Assembly (NCBI GenBank): GCA_018266215.1 | Contig: JAFEAV010000012.1 | Coordinates: 37,358 to 101,357 of the forward strand | Direction of reading: 5' to 3' | From: Cyanobacteria bacterium SZAS LIN-3 | Lineage (GTDB): Bacteria > Cyanobacteriota > Vampirovibrionia > Obscuribacterales > Obscuribacteraceae | Length of the DNA stretch: 64,000 bases | In this document: positions 45,427 to 52,877 of the stretch, piece after piece | Layout of the letters: the number at the start of each line of letters is the position of its first letter | Numbering within the stretch: the first letter of the stretch is position 1 | The notes under the pieces: model-generated | What the model was told of the DNA's origin: nothing | Databases searched by the model: none | The model's input: the letters and a program-made list of their open reading frames with translations, nothing else | Program-made: the position numbers and the translations under genes

Positions 45427-45657
45427 CTTGATATCACCGATGGGGCGCCATGGCACAGGCAGTAGGCCTCGGGTGCCGGTTGCCCGGACCGTGGGGCCAG
45501 AAGGGTCTAGGTTAGCAGACCGGGGGGCGATTTTTTCCCCCTGGCCCTGCCAGTCTTTGCAAGTCGCAATTTAAAAAAGGGAGCTTATAAGCTTGTATGT
45601 CTTAAAATAGTAGGAAGGAGCTGCAGGTAAAAATTAAGCCAGGCATCTCCCAAGCTA

Positions 45658-46149
45658 ATGCGGGAGCCCTCCGTGTCAAGACCAAAGTACAAAAAGCGAC
45701 CGGCGCAAACGATACCAACCACGCGGGTTTCGGTAATTGTGGTCAGCCCGGATAAGAAGATTTTGCTGGTGCGTCATCGCAAGGGCAATCGCCAGTACTG
45801 GGTTTTGCCCGGCGGCCGCCTGGAGTATGGCGAGACTTTCCACGAGTGTGCCGTGCGCGAGATGCGCGAAGAGACCGGGCTGGACGTGGAAGTCGATGAT
45901 TTCGTCTATCTGTCGGAGGCGATTGCGCCGGACCGTTCCCGCCATATTGTCAATATTTACCTGACCGCCCATGTTGTCGGCGGGGTTTTGCAGGTCGGCG
46001 ACGAGCCCGTGCTGGCCGGGGTTGATTATGTCCCAATCGAGGAACTGGCCAGGCTTACGCTCTTCCCTCCCGTGGGTAAGGTGGTGATCGAATCTTTACC
46101 TACCTCAACCAAAGGCTGTATTAAATATCTTGGAAATCTCTGGGTGTAG
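45658..46149 (+). CDS. Nudix hydrolase
   Basis: A 163-residue hydrolase with an intact Nudix box, GRLEYGETFHECAVREMREE followed by TGL (pattern G-x5-E-x7-R-E-U-x-E-E-x-G-U) at about residues 54-76. These enzymes hydrolyse nucleoside diphosphates linked to another moiety; ADP-ribose, NADH or oxidised nucleotides are possible and cannot be told apart here. The ATG at 45658 has no clear ribosome binding site; a GTG at 45673 (giving MSRPKYKK) has GGGAG eight bases upstream and may be the real start. A good AGGAAGGAG lies at about 45611 with no start codon after it, suggesting a structured leader. Confidence 0.92.
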   Translation: MREPSVSRPKYKKRPAQTIPTTRVSVIVVSPDKKILLVRHRKGNRQYWVLPGGRLEYGETFHECAVREMREETGLDVEVDDFVYLSEAIAPDRSRHIVNIYLTAHVVGGVLQVGDEPVLAGVDYVPIEELARLTLFPPVGKVVIESLPTSTKGCIKYLGNLWV

Positions 46150-46188
46150 TATCATGGCCAGCCCGAGTAGACATCAGGAGATTTCGCA

Positions 46189-46356
46189 ATGCCTCAGCAA
46201 AAAGGTATGAAGCGCGCTGTAAAAGTGGCCCAACGCGCCCGTAAGAAAGCCAACGCCAAGATTTCGGCTTTCAACCGCCAGGTTAACAAGGTGCTCAAAG
46301 AAGTAGAAGCACAGACGGCTGCTAAGCCCGAAAAGAAAGCTAAGAAAGAGGCCTAA
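46189..46356 (+). CDS. Small basic protein, 55 aa
   Basis: A short gene with a convincing AGGAG ribosome binding site eight bases before the ATG at 46189. The product begins MPQQKGMKRAVKVAQRARKK, is about one-third Lys/Arg with many Ala, has no Cys or Trp and ends KPEKKAKKEA. Composition resembles nucleic-acid-binding or ribosome-associated small proteins (S20/S21-like in character, without clear homology). It follows the Nudix gene by 39 bases and is convergent with obgE, whose product acts in ribosome assembly; a ribosomal role is a guess from charge and neighbourhood. Confidence 0.75.
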   Translation: MPQQKGMKRAVKVAQRARKKANAKISAFNRQVNKVLKEVEAQTAAKPEKKAKKEA

Positions 46357-46373
46357 CCAGTTTTTGGTTAGCC
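46351..46373. terminator. Shared hairpin between the small basic gene and obgE
   Basis: CTAACC / GGTTAG arms around a loop containing five T, extended by GC pairs with a bulge, spanning the small gene's stop and reaching into the last codons of obgE. It could end transcription from either side, but it lacks a clear U-tract outside the stem. Confidence 0.35.
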
Positions 46374-47681
46374 CATTCCTTCGCCGTAAGTGAAAATCAC
46401 TCCGCCGATGGATACTTCAGACCCCGGTTCGACGCCTTCCGCAATAAGCTCTTCGATAACGCCCATTACACGCAGGCGTTGAAAGAGATGGAAGAGCGAT
46501 TCGGGGTCTTTTAGATCGGTCACATTTACCAGCCGCGTAGCCCGGTCTCCCAGGACGTAATAAACGCCGTTTCTTTGCTCGATGGTATAAGTCCTTTTGC
46601 CGTGGTCTTTGGCCGCTTCATCGACCGGCAGGGCCTCTCTTTCGATTTGTTTTTCGGCCTGGCGAGCTTCCTCAACCATGCGACCGGCGGCGGCGATCAG
46701 TTCGCTTGTCCCCTGCCTGGCATAGGCCGAGATTAAATAGACCGGCACTTCACCTTTTAGATGTTTTTCCAGGGTGGCCTTGATCTCTTCCGCTTCCTCT
46801 TCCAGCATCATTTCGCACTTATTGAGCGCGACCATCTGCGGCAGGCTGCTCAAATGTTGGTCATAGAGCGCCAGTTCGCGGTTGATGGTTTCCATGTCGG
46901 CAAGGACGTTTTCGCTGGTGATGTCGACCATGTGGATGAGCAGACGGGTGCGCTCTACATGGCGCAAAAATTTGTGACCGAGGCCGACGCCGTTTGAGGC
47001 CCCTTCGATCAAGCCGGGGATATCAGCCAGGACAAAGCCGTCCAGACCGCTTTTCTGTTGACCGGGATCGAGCTTCACCACGCCCAGATTCGGCTCCAGT
47101 GTGGAAAAAGGATAGTCGGCTATTTTGGGTTTGGCCCGGGTTACCGCCGCCAGCAAAGTTGATTTGCCGGCGTTGGGCAGGCCGATGATACCAACGTCGG
47201 CGAGCAGCTTGAGAGTCAACTCTAACTTTCTGGTAATGCCCGGTTCTCCCGGCTCGCAGAAGTGCGGCGCTCGGGTCGTAGGCGTGGCCAGTTCGGTATT
47301 GCCGACGCCGCCGTAGCCGCCCTGGGCGACCATAACTTTTTCACCGGCCTTAGTCAGGTCGGCGATGACGCGATTGGTTTCTTTGTCCTTGACTGTGGTG
47401 CCCACCGGCACACGGATGACGATGTCCTGCCCGGCTCTGCCGTGACGATTTTTATTGCCGCCTTTGATGCCGTTTTCGGCGACGAATTTTGCTTTGAAGC
47501 GAAAATCTATCAAGGTACTGAGATCGGAGGTCGCTTCAATGAATACGCTGCCACCGCGACCACCATTGCCGCCGGCGGGCCCACCGAGCGGTTCGTACTT
47601 CTCTTTGCGCCAACCAATGTGACCGTTGCCCCCGTCGCCGGAGACAACTTCTATATCTACCTGGTCGATGAATTGGCTCAT
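46368..47681 (-). CDS. obgE: GTPase Obg/CgtA
   Basis: A ribosome-associated GTPase for 50S assembly and stress control; 437 residues. The Gly-rich Obg fold (1-160) starts SQFIDQVDIEVVSGDGGNG and contains GGPAGGNGGRGGSVF. The G domain (about 160-335) has G1 GLPNAGKSTLL, G3 DIPGLIEGAS and G4 NKCEM. A C-terminal OCT domain (about 360-437) includes YYVLGDRATRLVNVTDL and ends EPGSEVSIGGVIFTYGEGMG. The usual rplU-rpmA neighbours are absent. A 205-base spacer separates its start from the divergent PC4-like gene. Confidence 0.96.
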   Translation of the reverse strand: MSQFIDQVDIEVVSGDGGNGHIGWRKEKYEPLGGPAGGNGGRGGSVFIEATSDLSTLIDFRFKAKFVAENGIKGGNKNRHGRAGQDIVIRVPVGTTVKDKETNRVIADLTKAGEKVMVAQGGYGGVGNTELATPTTRAPHFCEPGEPGITRKLELTLKLLADVGIIGLPNAGKSTLLAAVTRAKPKIADYPFSTLEPNLGVVKLDPGQQKSGLDGFVLADIPGLIEGASNGVGLGHKFLRHVERTRLLIHMVDITSENVLADMETINRELALYDQHLSSLPQMVALNKCEMMLEEEAEEIKATLEKHLKGEVPVYLISAYARQGTSELIAAAGRMVEEARQAEKQIEREALPVDEAAKDHGKRTYTIEQRNGVYYVLGDRATRLVNVTDLKDPESLFHLFQRLRVMGVIEELIAEGVEPGSEVSIGGVIFTYGEGMG

Positions 47682-47886
47682 GATATGAGTATATAGAACT
47701 CCGTCTGATAACTATTGAAGTTTGAGATTTAGCTTTAAGTACTAAAGATTTTATATATACTTACTTCTAGATCTGTTGGGTTTTCATGGGTTACGTGGCA
47801 TCAGAATATCCGGGGCCTGAAACTTCTGAATAGTAGAAAGTTATTCACCAGGCACTCGAATATAGGATACAGGGGAGGAACAAGCC

Positions 47887-48102
47887 TTGGAAGAGAGAAT
47901 CACTATCCACGAGAAAGCTCGCGGAGAGACAATCAATGTGTACATCGGTGAATACCGCGGTACCAAATACCTGCATATACGTGAATGGTACATGGATAAG
48001 GACCAGGAAGAGAAGCCTACGAAGAAAGGTGTAGCTCTTCCGATCGAAAAAATCGAAGCATTGAAAGAGGCCATCGATCGTCTGGTGCCCAAAGCTAAGT
48101 AA
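47887..48102 (+). CDS. PC4/p15-like ssDNA-binding protein
   Basis: A 71-residue protein matching the transcriptional coactivator p15 (PC4)/YdbC fold: a strand-rich first half (TINVYIGEYRGTKYLHIREW) with an aromatic YLHIREWY strand, then KPTKKGVALPIEKIEALKEA leading into a C-terminal helix. Bacterial members bind single-stranded DNA as dimers and are linked to transcription and repair. The TTG start at 47887 is supported by a GGGGAGG ribosome binding site at 47871-47877. The 205-base upstream spacer is A+T-rich (about 47720-47770, with TATATA), fitting a strong promoter region. It is probably a monocistronic gene. Confidence 0.82.
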   Translation: MEERITIHEKARGETINVYIGEYRGTKYLHIREWYMDKDQEEKPTKKGVALPIEKIEALKEAIDRLVPKAK

Positions 48103-48108
48103 TTTCGC

Positions 48109-48200
48109 GGGATCTAAATAAACTCGGACTTAGCATGTGGAAGTTCGATTTGGTGGTCGTGTATGCTTAGGAGGTTGTAAAACCTTCTGGGATCTAAATA
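48109..48200 (+). repeat. 12-bp direct repeat, GGGATCTAAATA, 80 bases apart
   Basis: Exact copies at 48109-48120 and 48189-48200, flanking the region just before the M23 peptidase signal sequence. The 68 bases between them contain AGGAGG. It may be a small duplication scar or a pair of regulatory sites. Confidence 0.7.
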
Positions 48201-49135
48201 CTTTGCCTGGTGTCAAGCCTTTACGAGTCGTTTTCCCCCTTTTACTAGCCATCTCTATAGCTGCCCCCGCTCTGTCTAATTCTTTAGGGAGTGGGGGTAA
48301 GTCTTTGGGCTATGCCACCGCCTTTGAAGGCACGGCCGAAAGTGCCCCGGAGAGCGCTGCCGCTATTCATTTATCCGATTTGAGTCCCAAGCAGGGCCAG
48401 GTTGTGGAAGTGACCGTGCCGGCTTCGGCCTTTACCGATGCGCCTCCGGTGCTGGAAGTGCTTGGCAGTAAAATCAAAATGTTTCCCAATAAGAGCGGTG
48501 ATGAGGGGATTTATCGCGCACTATTTGCGGTGCCGGTGGTGCAGAAACCCGGACAGTATGCCCTCAGTGTCGGCTCCATGAGTTTGAAATTCAACGTGCG
48601 CAATGCCGGCTTCGTCGTGCAGCGTCTGAGCTTGCCCCCGTCCAAAAATAATTTCAACACTTCCCCGGGAGAGGAAGAGGCGGTCGACAAGGCGAAAAAG
48701 ACAGTCTCCCCCGAGCGCATGTGGAGCAGTAATTTCGTCAAGCCGTCTAAGGCGCGCATGTCTGCGCCTTTTGGCATCAGGAGAATCGTCAACGGTAAAT
48801 TGCTGCCCGACTATTTCCATTCCGGTCTGGATTTTGCGGGATTTCAGGGCAGTCCTATTTATGCCACGGCACCAGGGACGGTGATACTGGCTCAGGGCGG
48901 CAATGTCTTCAAGCTTCACGGCAATATGGTGGCAATCGATCACGGCCAGGGCGTCGTTTCGTTTTACATCCACATGCAGAAAGTGCTGGTTAAAGTCGGT
49001 CAGAAGGTCGAGGGCGGGGAACAGATTGGTATGGTCGGCCAGACAGGCCGGGCCAACGGACCGCACCTGCACTTCAGTATTTATTGCAATCAGGTGGCGT
49101 CCAGCCCCCTGCAATGGTTCAGTAAGGCTCTATAA
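48137..49135 (+). CDS. Exported M23-family peptidase (LytM-type)
   Basis: Peptidoglycan endopeptidase or LytM-factor of up to 332 residues. The signal peptide is PLRVVFPLLLAISIAAPALS; residues about 70-160 form a beta-rich domain; the M23 domain (about 210-332) carries HSGLDFAGFQGSPIYATAPG and HLHFSIYC, giving the HxxxD and HxH zinc ligands, so it should be catalytic. The longest frame starts at GTG 48137; a TTG at 48203 would put the signal peptide directly at the N-terminus and is quite likely the true start. AGGAGG at about 48170 fits neither well. It is close to sepF and may serve cell division, but it is on the opposite strand. Confidence 0.9.
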   Translation: MEVRFGGRVCLGGCKTFWDLNTLPGVKPLRVVFPLLLAISIAAPALSNSLGSGGKSLGYATAFEGTAESAPESAAAIHLSDLSPKQGQVVEVTVPASAFTDAPPVLEVLGSKIKMFPNKSGDEGIYRALFAVPVVQKPGQYALSVGSMSLKFNVRNAGFVVQRLSLPPSKNNFNTSPGEEEAVDKAKKTVSPERMWSSNFVKPSKARMSAPFGIRRIVNGKLLPDYFHSGLDFAGFQGSPIYATAPGTVILAQGGNVFKLHGNMVAIDHGQGVVSFYIHMQKVLVKVGQKVEGGEQIGMVGQTGRANGPHLHFSIYCNQVASSPLQWFSKAL

Positions 49136-49145
49136 GCACAAAGCA

Positions 49146-49172
49146 AAAGGGAGCGCTGAGCGCCCCCTCTTT
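49146..49172 (+). terminator. Probable terminator after the M23 gene
   Basis: AGGGAGCG and CGCCCCCT form a stem with one mismatch around a CTGAG loop, followed by CTCTTTAAG. It lies 12 bases after the stop. It also faces the 3' end of sepF and may act in both directions. Confidence 0.5.
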
Positions 49173-49250
49173 AAGATACCGAATGTCGTGGTGTATTGAG
49201 TTACCTGGCTGCCTTGGTTTCCTGAGGGTCTCCTGAGTCTCCGGGCTTTC

Positions 49251-49769
49251 TTAGATCGTCTGGGTCTTTGTCCAGAACGCTTCTTTGATTTGTTTTGAAG
49301 CTGTTGATTCGGAATTGATGGTGACGCTGGCAGGCGCAAAGAGAAATACGCCGTCGCCGATACGCTGCTGGTGGCCATCAATGGCCCAGCAAGCGCCGGA
49401 GAGGAAGTCGACCACTCTCTGCGATTGCTCGTTGTCGAGCATGTGCAAGTTGAGCAGTACGGATTTGCGTCCGCGCAGGTGCTCAACAATGTCCACGGAC
49501 TCTTCGAACTGTCTCGGTTCGATAACCAGCACTTCGCTCATGGGCTGAGCATTGGGATGCTCAAGTACCTTGGCGCCGGTGTGGTTACTAATGCTAGCCT
49601 GGGGCCGTTGCAGCTTCATCACCGGTTCTGCTTGTACCGGGTCCAGAGCTAATTGCCCGTTTGTAGCGTAAACGTCGTCGGAAGTCTCAAACAAATCTTC
49701 GAAATCTTCACGTTCATAGTTGTCTGCAGGTCCAAACCAGAAGCTTTTGAACTTTTGAACGATGCTCAC
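49251..49769 (-). CDS. sepF: Cell division protein SepF
   Basis: FtsZ-binding, membrane-tethering division protein of Gram-positives, Cyanobacteria and relatives; 172 residues. It starts MSIVQKFKSFWFGPADNY, an amphipathic membrane-targeting helix, followed by a variable acidic linker (20-75) and the globular SepF domain (about 80-165) with VLVIEPRQFEESVDIVEHL, KSVLLNLHMLDNEQSQRVVDF and GDGVFLFAPASV. The GTG at 49769 has a strong AGGAGGAG ribosome binding site. It follows the YggS gene by 82 bases, the arrangement of many cyanobacterial and Firmicute genomes, which supports both calls. Confidence 0.96.
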   Translation of the reverse strand: MSIVQKFKSFWFGPADNYEREDFEDLFETSDDVYATNGQLALDPVQAEPVMKLQRPQASISNHTGAKVLEHPNAQPMSEVLVIEPRQFEESVDIVEHLRGRKSVLLNLHMLDNEQSQRVVDFLSGACWAIDGHQQRIGDGVFLFAPASVTINSESTASKQIKEAFWTKTQTI

Positions 49770-49851
49770 TACTCTCCTCCTTACCCTTTGGTCTACTTAA
49801 AAAAAGTGTCTTTACCCTAATCCGTCTCTAATCCCTACTGAATGAAAACCT

Positions 49852-50544
49852 TTAACTGTCGAATATGGCCCTGCCGAGCCGCACCATGGTCGAGCCGCAG
49901 CTGACCGCTTGCCGCCAATCATCACTCATGCCCATGGAGAGCTCGGTGAGATTGATGCCGTGTGTCTGATTGAGCTGGTCGCGCAACTGGCGCAGACCGT
50001 TGAAACTGGTAAGAGTGGTCGCTTCGTCGGCATCATAAGGGGTGATAGTCATAAGCCCCTCCACTTTGATGGACTTGATTTTGAGGATGTCGGCCATGAC
50101 GGCTTTCAGCTCGTCCGGGGTGAAACCTGTCTTGGCGTCGTCTTTGACGATTTTTACCTGGAGCAAAATATGCTGAATGGTGCCTTTTTGCTCTGCTACT
50201 TTCGCTACTTCTTCAACAAGACGAAATGAATCGACGCTGTGGATGAGGGAAAAGTTTCCGACGGCCTGTTTGACTTTGTTTGACTGCAAGTGTCCGATAA
50301 AATGCCAGGTCGAATCTAGTGTCACTTGTGGTGGCAAGAGAGGACGTTTTTTCAGGGCGTCCTGCACGCGATTTTCGCCGAAGTTGGACACACCAGATTG
50401 ATGCGCTTCGCAAATCTGCTCTATGGTGGCATGCTTGGTTACAGCGATCAATTTGACCGCCGTCTCGTCCAGTGATTCTCTCAAAATAGCTAGATTTTGA
50501 GCCACTTTCGAACTACCCTTCCCCTGCTGATTGCTTGATTGCAT
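49852..50544 (-). CDS. YggS/PLPBP-family pyridoxal-phosphate homeostasis protein
   Basis: A 230-residue PLP-binding TIM-barrel protein with no known catalysis; it buffers pyridoxal 5'-phosphate and affects amino-acid balance. Hallmarks are the PLP lysine in LIAVTKHATIEQI near residue 38, NFGENRVQDALKKRP, STWHFIGHLQSNKVKQAV, LIHSVDS, and the C-terminal ELSMGMSDDWRQAVSCGSTMVRLGRAIF. It heads a two-gene unit with sepF. A consensus-like promoter with a perfect TTGACA lies upstream at 50667-50696. Confidence 0.95.
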   Translation of the reverse strand: MQSSNQQGKGSSKVAQNLAILRESLDETAVKLIAVTKHATIEQICEAHQSGVSNFGENRVQDALKKRPLLPPQVTLDSTWHFIGHLQSNKVKQAVGNFSLIHSVDSFRLVEEVAKVAEQKGTIQHILLQVKIVKDDAKTGFTPDELKAVMADILKIKSIKVEGLMTITPYDADEATTLTSFNGLRQLRDQLNQTHGINLTELSMGMSDDWRQAVSCGSTMVRLGRAIFDS

Positions 50545-50867
50545 CTTTTGCTAATCACTGCTGATGTGGCCATGACCCAAAAGATCCGCTGCCACCGCTA
50601 GACTTTTTTTCGGCCGGTGGTGGTTCACGAAAGGCATCGTATTTGATGCCACTACCGACGCCTACTATTAACCCTCGGAAACGCTTGGTTTGTCAAGTCA
50701 CCAGAGAAAATTTATCTTGGAAGTGGTGGCGCCTCTGGTGTTTGTCAGTGGGTGAAAGCTATATACAAATAACCCACGGCTGTGCCGTTTTCTTTGCGTA
50801 TTTGTTTATCCCGCGTATGGCGATTGCTGTTTGCCCGGTGATATCTCTAGTGGTGCCAAATTTTTCC
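50545..50867. other. Leader region upstream of yggS
   Basis: A 323-base gap between rsmE and yggS, both on the minus strand. It holds a promoter candidate and no well-supported gene. On the minus strand, a frame ending near 50558 stays open for about 46 codons with a protein-like composition (REPPPAEKKSSGGSGS) but has no standard start after its upstream stop. A 28-codon ATG frame overlaps it in another phase. A plus-strand ORF across the gap is not supported by a ribosome binding site. Confidence 0.5.
50667..50696 (-). promoter_or_regulatory. Candidate promoter of yggS-sepF
   Basis: On the minus strand, TTGACA (50696-50691, perfect -35) is followed after 18 bases by GTTAAT (50672-50667, 4 of 6 to -10). 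It would give a leader of about 115 bases before yggS. Confidence 0.5.
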
Positions 50868-51746
50868 TTAGTGTTTACTCACATTGATGGCGGAGGCCAC
50901 TGCCGCCGCCGCTATGCAAGCTGTCTCACTGCGCAAAATGGTGGCGCCGAGGGAGACGGGAAGGAAGTGGTGCGAGGCGATCAATGCTCGCTCACCATCG
51001 GTGAAACCACCTTCCGGTCCCGCCAAAATCACGACATCGATCACTCCGGCTGCGGCGGTGTATTGGTCGCCAGTTGGGCTGGTGCGCCCCAGATGGTTGT
51101 AAAGAGTTGAAACCATATCTGGTGCTTGGTCGTTTCTTTCGCTGAGCAAAAGTTTCAGGCTGGAAGTGGTGCCTTTTGCTGCGAGCAGATCGCTCAGAGT
51201 CAGTGGTTCTGAGACCTGCGGCAGCCTCAATCTCTCGCACTGCTCCGCCGCTTCCTTGCAAATGGCTTGCCAGCGCTTGGTGCGTCCCTCGTCCGAACGC
51301 TCGCCGCTTTTGATTTTGACGACGCAGCGATCGCTTTGAAATGGCAGTATCTGTCCGACTCCCAGTTCGCAGAGTTTCTCCAGAGCCCATTCGAAACGGT
51401 GCGCCTTGATCAGGGGCAGGCAGCTGATCAGATTCAGTGGTGCACTGCCAGAGTCGGCACTGGAAGCCGACTTTGACTGGGGTGTAGCTGGTTGGCCACC
51501 GTTTTTTTCTTGCTCTTCGGCTGCGGAGAGCGAAAACTCTATATAGGTACGACCGGCTTTGAGCAGGACCGCCGGCCAGATGTTGCCCAGACCGTCCAGA
51601 AGCTGCACGCAGTCTCCCTCTTTGAGGCGCAGGACATTGCGCACCTGGTGGCTGAGACGGGCCTCGTCGCAGCGAGCCAGGCCTGAGGCGTGGTCGAAGC
51701 AGCTGGGCTCGATGAAAAATCGGGGACCGGTTTTGGCTGTTTTCAC
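50868..51746 (-). CDS. rsmE: 16S rRNA (uracil-1498-N3)-methyltransferase RsmE
   Basis: A SPOUT-class methyltransferase that modifies U1498 of 16S rRNA; 292 residues. N-terminal PUA-like domain with HQVRNVLRLKEGDCVQLLDG (about 28-50). The SPOUT core has LIKAHRFEWALEKLCELGVG, the knot motif VVILAGPEGGFTDGERALI, and SLGATILRSETACIAAAAV at the end. A polar insertion (about 80-105, Gln/Ser-rich) is a lineage-specific addition. The GTG at 51746 begins MKTAKTGPRFFIEP. It is divergent from accD. Confidence 0.95.
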   Translation of the reverse strand: MKTAKTGPRFFIEPSCFDHASGLARCDEARLSHQVRNVLRLKEGDCVQLLDGLGNIWPAVLLKAGRTYIEFSLSAAEEQEKNGGQPATPQSKSASSADSGSAPLNLISCLPLIKAHRFEWALEKLCELGVGQILPFQSDRCVVKIKSGERSDEGRTKRWQAICKEAAEQCERLRLPQVSEPLTLSDLLAAKGTTSSLKLLLSERNDQAPDMVSTLYNHLGRTSPTGDQYTAAAGVIDVVILAGPEGGFTDGERALIASHHFLPVSLGATILRSETACIAAAAVASAINVSKH

Positions 51747-51840
51747 TGGGGGATCTCGTTGACCGGGGCTGATTACGGGGGGAGGGGATTAAGTTCAGGT
51801 CATCTGGGGCTACGGGGTGTGAAGCAGCTGTAGTACTAAG

Positions 51841-51869
51841 GTTAAGGGGCTATGCATCGGTGTTATAAT
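51841..51869 (+). promoter_or_regulatory. Candidate promoter of accD-accA
   Basis: A perfect TATAAT at 51864-51869 lies 68 bases before the accD start. The -35 region (TTAAGG at 51842-51847, 16-base spacer) matches poorly. A run of G-rich sequence lies just upstream. Confidence 0.5.
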
Positions 51870-51937
51870 CGTCATTTGCGTATATTACTACCCGGTTGGC
51901 CTGCTTGGTGCTGTAGCCGTGGTGTATTGGAGCTACG

Positions 51938-52873
51938 ATGGATCTTAAAGAGTGGTTTGCAAATAGGCAAAAACGTAAAGAAGCCGAAGTGGTTAAGCAG
52001 CCCATGACAACAGAGGAGTATTGTGCTCTCTGGACACAATGCTTTCAGTGCCGGGAGCTTCTTTACACCCGTGACCTCCGGGCCAATCAGTACGTTTGTC
52101 CGAAGTGTCAGTATCATTTCCGCGTTGGTGCCCTCGATCGCATCGAGCAGCTCTGCGATGCCGGCAGCTTTGAAGAGCTTGATTCGGCCATGCACAGCGC
52201 TGATCCTCTTAACTTCTTCGATACCGAAAAATATCCCAGGCGTCAGGAAGAAGCCAGTCGCAAGTCGGGTTTGACAGAGGCCGTGCTTACCGGTCTCTGC
52301 AAGATTGGCGGCCAGGGCGCGGCCCTTGGTGTTATGGATTTTGCCCACTTTGGCGGTTCGATGGGTTCGGTTGTGGGCGAGAAAGTCACCCGCTTGACCG
52401 AGGCGGCGCAGGAGAGAGGCGTTCCCCTGATTATTGTTTCCAGCTCGGGCGGCGCCCGCATGCAGGAAGGCATTCTTTCTCTGATGCAGCTTGCCAAGAC
52501 AAGCTCAGCCCTCAAAACATTCCATGACCAGGGCGGACTTTACATATCAATTCTCAGTGAGCCGACTTTTGGCGGAGTTACAGCCAGTTTTGCCATGCTC
52601 GGAGATTTCATTATTGCCGAACCCGGTGCCCGTATAGGCTTTGCCGGCAGGCGAGTGATTGAGCAGACGATCAGACAGAAACTGCCGGCTGACTTCCAGA
52701 CCGCTGAATATCTGCTCAAACACGGACAGGTCGACATGGTGATAGAGCGCTCCAAAATGAAAGAGACGCTGTCGCGTTTGATTGCCTTCCACGCAGGCAA
52801 GACTGAACCAGCTAAGAGCTCCGAGAAGAACGGCCGCACTCAGGCCGGCACTACCGAAAGCAGGGTGAGATAA
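51938..52873 (+). CDS. accD: Acetyl-CoA carboxylase carboxyltransferase beta subunit
   Basis: A 311-residue subunit that with AccA transfers CO2 from carboxybiotin to acetyl-CoA for fatty-acid synthesis. The N-terminal zinc ribbon is CFQCRELLYTRDLRANQYVC with CPKC following (about residues 35-60). The carboxylase core has GGSMGSVVGEKVTRLTEAA, ISSSGGARMQEGILSLMQ-like IVSSSGGARMQEG, and GGVTASFAMLGDFIIAEPGA. The C-terminal tail (Lys/Glu/Thr-rich) is typical. It is followed by accA after four bases. The adjacent accD-accA order is seen in several phyla. Confidence 0.96.
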   Translation: MDLKEWFANRQKRKEAEVVKQPMTTEEYCALWTQCFQCRELLYTRDLRANQYVCPKCQYHFRVGALDRIEQLCDAGSFEELDSAMHSADPLNFFDTEKYPRRQEEASRKSGLTEAVLTGLCKIGGQGAALGVMDFAHFGGSMGSVVGEKVTRLTEAAQERGVPLIIVSSSGGARMQEGILSLMQLAKTSSALKTFHDQGGLYISILSEPTFGGVTASFAMLGDFIIAEPGARIGFAGRRVIEQTIRQKLPADFQTAEYLLKHGQVDMVIERSKMKETLSRLIAFHAGKTEPAKSSEKNGRTQAGTTESRVR

Positions 52874-52877
52874 GACA

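Noticed and set aside
45427..45657. T-box or Phe-rich leader peptide attenuator before pheST
   Set aside because: No T-box antiterminator motif and no short frame with clustered Phe codons is visible on the minus strand.
48103..48202. c-di-AMP (ydaO) riboswitch before the M23 peptidase
   Set aside because: Such riboswitches often precede cell-wall hydrolases, but I could not find the conserved ydaO core sequences here.
50553..50639. A 28-codon minus-strand ORF (MPFVNHHRPKKSLAV) before yggS
   Set aside because: No ribosome binding site and no recognisable leader-peptide features; likely chance.
50643..51110. A 155-codon plus-strand ORF overlapping the 3' end of rsmE
   Set aside because: Its second half is opposite the conserved SPOUT domain of rsmE; the first part has no ribosome binding site.
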